Origin: Chlorobiota bacterium
Lineage (GTDB): Bacteria > Bacteroidota > Bacteroidia > Flavobacteriales > Flavobacteriaceae
Direction: 5' to 3'
Assembly: GCA_013153655.1 (NCBI GenBank)
Contig: JAADEB010000018.1
Location: 1 to 15,835, forward strand
Length of the DNA stretch: 15,835 nucleotides
Numbering within the stretch: position 1 is the first letter of the stretch; every line of letters starts with the position of its first letter. Below the pieces are notes generated by a model that worked only from the letters and a program-made list of their open reading frames with translations, did no database searches and was not told the origin of the DNA. The position numbers and the translations under genes were made by a program. Positions 12,260 to 15,835 of the stretch are shown piece after piece.

Positions 12260-14266
12260 ATGAACGAATTCCAAAAAGCCATTCGCCAAGGCATTCCCGC
12301 CAACCTGCCGGATCCCAAGCCCTACGATCCGGATGTGAACCATGCCCCCAAGCGCAGAAATATTCTTACCCGTGAAGAAAAAAAATTGGCGGTTAGAAAC
12401 GCATTGCGTTATTTCAAACCCGAGTGGCATGCGGTTTTGGCGCCGGAATTTGCCGAAGAATTGGAACGCTACGGGAGGATTTATATGTACCGTTTCCGGC
12501 CGGATTATGAGATGTATGCGCGTCCCATCGATGCATATCCGGCACGAACTCCTCAGGCGGCGGCCATCATGTTGATGATTCAGAACAATTTGGACCCCAA
12601 GGTGGCCCAGCATCCCCACGAATTGATAACCTACGGAGGCAACGGCGCCGTTTTTCAGAATTGGGCCCAATACCTTCTGACCATGAAATATCTTTCGGAA
12701 ATGACCGAAGAGCAAACTTTGGTCATGTATTCGGGACATCCGTTGGGGTTGTTTCCTTCGCACCCCGAAGCGCCGCGTGTGGTGGTGACCAACGGCATGA
12801 TGGTGCCCAATTATTCGTCCCAGGACGACTATGATCGCTACAATGCCTTGGGTGTTACCCAATACGGTCAAATGACCGCCGGAAGTTATATGTACATCGG
12901 CCCGCAGGGCATTGTTCACGGCACCACCATCACCCTGCTGAATGCCAAGCGCATTATCAAGGAAAAATACGGAAAGGGTGAAGGAGAACCCGTGCTGTTT
13001 GTTTCGGCCGGTTTGGGTGGTATGAGCGGTGCACAACCCAAGGCGGGTAATATTGCCGGCGTGATTTCGGTGGTGGCGGAAGTAAATCCCAAGGCCGCCC
13101 GCAAACGCTATGAGCAGGGTTGGGTGGATATGCTCACCGATGATTTGGATGATTTAACCGCTCGCGTAAGAGACGCTCTCAAAAACCGTCATGTTGTTTC
13201 TTTCGGCTATATCGGAAATGTGGTTCATGTGTGGGAACGCTTCCTGGATGAAGGCATCAAAATCGATTTGGGAAGCGACCAAACATCTCTTCACAATCCC
13301 TACAACGGCGGTTATTATCCCGTGGAATTAAGTTTCGATGAAGCCAATCGCATGATGGCCGCCGACCCCGAAGGTTTCAAGGAATATGTTCATCGCTCGT
13401 TGCGCCGGCAGGTAGCAGCCATCAACCGTCATGCGGAGCGCGGTACTTATTTTTTCGATTATGGAAACGCTTTTCTCCTGGAAAGCAGCCGGGCCGGAGC
13501 CGATATCCTCCTTCCCGACGGCCGTTTCAAATATCCTTCCTATGTGGAAGATATCATGGGACCGTATTGTTTTGACTACGGTTTCGGACCTTTTCGCTGG
13601 GTGTGTACCAGCGGGCGCGAAGAGGATTTGGCCGTTACCGACCGTATTGCCACCCAAGTGTTGGAAGAATTGATGCAAGCGGCGCCGGAACGTATCCGTC
13701 AACAAATGGCCGACAACATTCAATGGATCAAAGGAGCCCGGGAAAACAAACTGGTGGTGGGTAGCCAAGCCCGCATCCTGTATGCCGATGCCTGGGGACG
13801 AATCGAAATCGCCCGGAGGTTCAATGAAGCCATAGCGCGGGGTGAAATTTCGGCCCCCGTGGTGCTCGGTCGTGATCATCACGACGTAAGCGGAACGGAT
13901 TCGCCCTTCCGCGAAACCTCCAATATCTACGACGGCAGCCGCTTTACGGCCGATATGGCCGTACACAACGTGATAGGCGACGCCTTTCGCGGTGCCACAT
14001 GGGTTTCGTTGCACAACGGCGGCGGCGTGGGCTGGGGTGAAGTGATCAACGGTGGATTCGGTATGGTATTGGACGGCTCGCCCGCGGCGGACCGCCGTTT
14101 GAAGCAAATGCTTTACTGGGATGTGAACAACGGAATAGCACGGCGCAGTTGGGCCCGAAACGATAATGCCATGTTTACGGCAAGGCGCGCCATGGTCGAA
14201 AACAAAGAGTTGCAAATCACCATGCCCCATTTGGTGGATGACGAAATTTTGAAAGAGTTGTTTTAA
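12260..14266 (+). CDS. hutU: Urocanate hydratase (long form)
   Basis: Urocanase converts urocanate to 4-imidazolone-5-propionate, the second step of histidine breakdown, using tightly bound NAD+ as an electrophile. The protein has 668 residues, against about 555 in Pseudomonas and Bacillus enzymes; the longer class is usual in Bacteroidota. Diagnostic blocks: YGGNGAVFQNWAQY, MYSGHPLGLFPSH, GMMVPNYSS (substrate pocket), V248-SAGLGGMSGAQ (NAD+ domain), C437 in MGPYCFDYGFGPFRW (equivalent to the conserved active-site cysteine), LGRDHHDVSGTDSPFRET, and G578-ATWVSLHNGGGVGWGE. All are intact. The N-terminus MNEFQKAIRQGIPANLP fits relatives, so the start is secure. No hutH, hutI, hutG or ftcD is present within the window; the pathway partners must lie elsewhere or be missing. 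The gene is probably transcribed alone. Confidence 0.96.
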   Translation: MNEFQKAIRQGIPANLPDPKPYDPDVNHAPKRRNILTREEKKLAVRNALRYFKPEWHAVLAPEFAEELERYGRIYMYRFRPDYEMYARPIDAYPARTPQAAAIMLMIQNNLDPKVAQHPHELITYGGNGAVFQNWAQYLLTMKYLSEMTEEQTLVMYSGHPLGLFPSHPEAPRVVVTNGMMVPNYSSQDDYDRYNALGVTQYGQMTAGSYMYIGPQGIVHGTTITLLNAKRIIKEKYGKGEGEPVLFVSAGLGGMSGAQPKAGNIAGVISVVAEVNPKAARKRYEQGWVDMLTDDLDDLTARVRDALKNRHVVSFGYIGNVVHVWERFLDEGIKIDLGSDQTSLHNPYNGGYYPVELSFDEANRMMAADPEGFKEYVHRSLRRQVAAINRHAERGTYFFDYGNAFLLESSRAGADILLPDGRFKYPSYVEDIMGPYCFDYGFGPFRWVCTSGREEDLAVTDRIATQVLEELMQAAPERIRQQMADNIQWIKGARENKLVVGSQARILYADAWGRIEIARRFNEAIARGEISAPVVLGRDHHDVSGTDSPFRETSNIYDGSRFTADMAVHNVIGDAFRGATWVSLHNGGGVGWGEVINGGFGMVLDGSPAADRRLKQMLYWDVNNGIARRSWARNDNAMFTARRAMVENKELQITMPHLVDDEILKELF

Positions 14267-14366
14267 TGTAATTTTAAGATTCCATATATTGAATAGTTTT
14301 AATTAATGATTTAATTAAGGTTATTGTATTTGTTTGATTATAAAAATTATCCGGCTTTTTTTTCAA

Positions 14367-14389
14367 TATAAGGCGCCGTACGCTTTATA
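14367..14389. repeat. Small stem-loop between hutU and the MscS gene
   Basis: TATAAGGCG and CGCTTTATA pair over 9 bp, with one G-U, around CCGTA. It is preceded by a run of eight T on the plus strand but not followed by one, so a terminator role for hutU is unclear. The rest of 14267-14400 is AT-rich without other signals. Confidence 0.4.
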
Positions 14390-14407
14390 AAATTAGAACC
14401 AATGTTT

Positions 14408-14438
14408 TTTGAACTTTTTAAAAAAATATTTAAATTTG
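14408..14438 (+). promoter_or_regulatory. Textbook Bacteroidota promoter for the MscS gene
   Basis: TTTG at 14408-14411, a 19-nt spacer, then TAAATTTG at 14431-14438. Both elements match the phylum consensus exactly. This predicts a leader of roughly 55-60 nt before the ATG at 14501. A second, weaker box TAAATTTA (14488-14495) lies 5 nt before the start and is less likely. Confidence 0.7.
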
Positions 14439-14500
14439 AAATGTGGAATAATTCTTAGCATCTTTTTATGGTACATTAAAATTCATTTAAATTTAATAAT

Positions 14501-15379
14501 ATGAAAGCGTATGTTATTTTTCTCCAATCCGCACTACAAGAAACGGCACAAGCGGCGGTAAATCCGGTAAATAATTTGATAGCTTCCGTCATGGATGCCT
14601 TGGGGCGTTGGACGCCAAAAGTGTTGGGTGCCATTGTGGCGCTTATTATCGGTCTGTGGATTGTGGCCTTGCTGACGCGTATGTTTCGTAAGGCTATTTC
14701 CCGTACCAAAATGGACCCCACGCTGATTCCTTTCCTGACCACGCTTGTAAATCTGACTTTGAAACTGGTTCTTTTCCTCGGAATCGCGCAAGTGCTGGGA
14801 TTCGGTATCACGTCTTTTGCCGCCATTTTGGTGGGTGTCGGTGCGGCCATTGGTGGTGCGTTCAACGGCTCTCTGGGCAATATCGCCTCGGGTGTGATGT
14901 TGCTTATTTTCCGTCCGTTTAAAGTTGGCGATTTGATTCAATTGCCCGACGGCACTTTGGGATTCGTGGAAGAAATTTCCGTGTTTGTAACCGTCCTCCG
15001 CACCTTCCAGAACAAGACCGAAATCATTCCCAATGCCACGGTGACCGCAGGTAAAATCACCAATTACAGCACCCTGGGTCATCTGCGGGTGGATATGCCT
15101 TTTGCCATTCGCTACGGCAGCGATATCGAAAAAGCCAAAAAAGTGGTCATGGGCGTCCTGGAAAACGATCCCAAGGTGATGAAAGACCCGGCACCGCGCG
15201 TGGCCGTCAACAACCTGGGCGACAGCGCCGTGGAACTCCTGGCATTGCCTTATGCCACCACCGATGACTATTGGGACGTTTATTGGGATACCCGCCAAAA
15301 AATCGTGGAGGCTCTGGGTCAAGCCGGCTTCGACCCGCCGTATCCGCAACGTGTGATCACCATGGTGAACGATAAATAA
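14501..15379 (+). CDS. Small-conductance mechanosensitive channel (MscS family)
   Basis: The protein has 292 residues, close to the 286 of the Escherichia coli channel. Predicted layout: a short amphipathic N-terminus; TM1 at about 38-60 (VLGAIVALIIGLWIVALL); TM2 at about 76-100; and the pore helix TM3 at about 105-139 (AAILVGVGAAIGGAFNGSLGNIASGVMLLIFRPF). The last keeps the small-residue packing and QGSLxN-like kink as NGSLGN. The beta domain follows (KVGDLIQLPDGTLGFVEEI, then TEIIPNATV), and the C-terminus ends in PYPQRVI as in the family. Such channels in the inner membrane open on membrane tension and release solutes during osmotic downshock. The gene stands alone with its own promoter and ends at a strong terminator. 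Confidence 0.93.
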   Translation: MKAYVIFLQSALQETAQAAVNPVNNLIASVMDALGRWTPKVLGAIVALIIGLWIVALLTRMFRKAISRTKMDPTLIPFLTTLVNLTLKLVLFLGIAQVLGFGITSFAAILVGVGAAIGGAFNGSLGNIASGVMLLIFRPFKVGDLIQLPDGTLGFVEEISVFVTVLRTFQNKTEIIPNATVTAGKITNYSTLGHLRVDMPFAIRYGSDIEKAKKVVMGVLENDPKVMKDPAPRVAVNNLGDSAVELLALPYATTDDYWDVYWDTRQKIVEALGQAGFDPPYPQRVITMVNDK

Positions 15380-15403
15380 CCATGCTCAAATACCCCAAAA
15401 AAC

Positions 15404-15439
15404 AAGGAGCGACCCTCATGGCCGCTCCTTCCGTTTTTT
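15404..15439. terminator. Bidirectional intrinsic terminator between convergent genes
   Basis: Arms AAGGAGCG (15404-15411) and CGCTCCTT (15423-15430) form a perfect 8-bp stem with an 11-nt loop. On the plus strand CCG and six T follow (15434-15439). On the minus strand the stem is followed by G and six T (15402-15397). It therefore can end both the MscS transcript and the convergent PD40-protein transcript. Confidence 0.85.
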
Positions 15440-15457
15440 ATGAGGTAAAACTTTGTA

Positions 15458-15835
15458 TCAATCCTTCCATTCAGCCACGAAAAGATTGGTATCGTGGGTG
15501 CCGTTGTTGTTGCGGTTGGAACCGAAAACCAATTTTTTGCCGTCGTAGGAGAACATGGGAAAGGCGTCGAACACGGGGTCGAAGGTGATTTGTTCCAATC
15601 CGGTACCATCCAGGTTGATCATATACAGGTTGAAAGGGATGGTGCCGGTTTTGTAATTGGACGAAAAGATGATTTTCTTACCCGAAGGATGGAAGAAAGG
15701 CGCCCAGTTGGCATGACCCAAATGCGTGACCTGGCGCAAGTTGGTTCCGTCGGTATTGATAACGAAAAGTTCCATATCGGTGGGTTCCACCAAATGCTTG
15801 GCCAGCAGGTCCTTGTATTTTTTGATTTCTTCGGG
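15458..15835 (-). CDS. PD40/TolB-like beta-propeller protein, C-terminal part (runs off the right edge)
   Basis: The last 125 codons of a longer gene; the frame is open to the window edge, so the start is outside. Two TolB-type PD40 blades are clear: ELFVINTDGTNLRQVTHLGHANWAPFFHPSGKKIIFSSN and NLYMINLDGTGLEQITFDPVFDAFPMFSYDGKKLVFGSN. Each has the 'DG(T/K)-x-(L/I)-xQ(V/I)T ... W/F-x-P-S/D-G-KK-(I/L)-x-F-x-SN' pattern. The segment just inside the right edge (EEIKKYKDLLAKHLVEPTDM) may link to an earlier domain. Such propellers mediate protein or ligand contacts in the periplasm; one family example, TolB, works with Pal. Without the N-terminus, signal peptide and partner domains cannot be judged. 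The gene converges with the MscS gene at a shared terminator. Confidence 0.85.
   Translation of the reverse strand, partial: PEEIKKYKDLLAKHLVEPTDMELFVINTDGTNLRQVTHLGHANWAPFFHPSGKKIIFSSNYKTGTIPFNLYMINLDGTGLEQITFDPVFDAFPMFSYDGKKLVFGSNRNNNGTHDTNLFVAEWKD

Overview
The window looks like chromosomal DNA from a member of the Bacteroidota. Nearly every protein has its closest remembered relatives in that phylum: a PtpA/DPP IV-type S9 peptidase, a secreted M1 peptidase with a GMEYP exopeptidase motif, a long-form urocanate hydratase and a Bacteroidota-type UvrA. Several start codons are preceded by the phylum's TAnnTTTG -7 box, and Shine-Dalgarno sequences are mostly absent. Order or genus cannot be fixed from the sequence alone. 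A menD fragment at the left edge suggests a menaquinone-based respiratory chain.

Layout. (1) 1-2980, minus strand: an operon-like run of M1 metallopeptidase, thioredoxin-fold protein and menD (5' end only), with gaps of 8 and 9 nt. (2) About 2981-3567: a gene-free stretch of short repeated words plus an imperfect inverted-repeat element. (3) 3568-5679, minus: a secreted prolyl tripeptidyl/dipeptidyl peptidase. (4) 5819-9491, plus, divergent from the peptidase: a PlsC-like acyltransferase followed 4 nt later by uvrA. (5) 9492-10781: a 1.3 kb gene-free block with TCCCAA word repeats, a GC-rich fold-back cassette, three evenly spaced palindromic hairpins, a long nested hairpin and more word repeats. 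(6) 10782-12128, plus: a tight three-gene unit of a small acidic protein, an eIF1/SUI1 (YciH-like) protein and a GNAT protein resembling aminoacyl-tRNA-protein transferases. (7) 12260-14266: urocanate hydratase with no other hut gene nearby. (8) 14501-15379: a small MscS channel, ending at a bidirectional terminator. (9) 15458 to the right edge, minus: the C-terminus of a PD40/TolB-like beta-propeller protein.

The coding content is mostly housekeeping: peptide scavenging, envelope lipid synthesis, DNA repair, translation, histidine breakdown and osmotic protection. I found no phage, transposase, CRISPR-Cas, defence, toxin-antitoxin or biosynthetic system. The least explained material is intergenic. 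The two gene-free blocks share the same short words, partly in inverted order. The 9.5-10.8 kb block carries a series of strong hairpins, one set with compensatory base-pair changes. The other item worth following is the Ate1/Bpt-like protein, which lacks the family's N-terminal cysteines and sits in a translation-linked operon.
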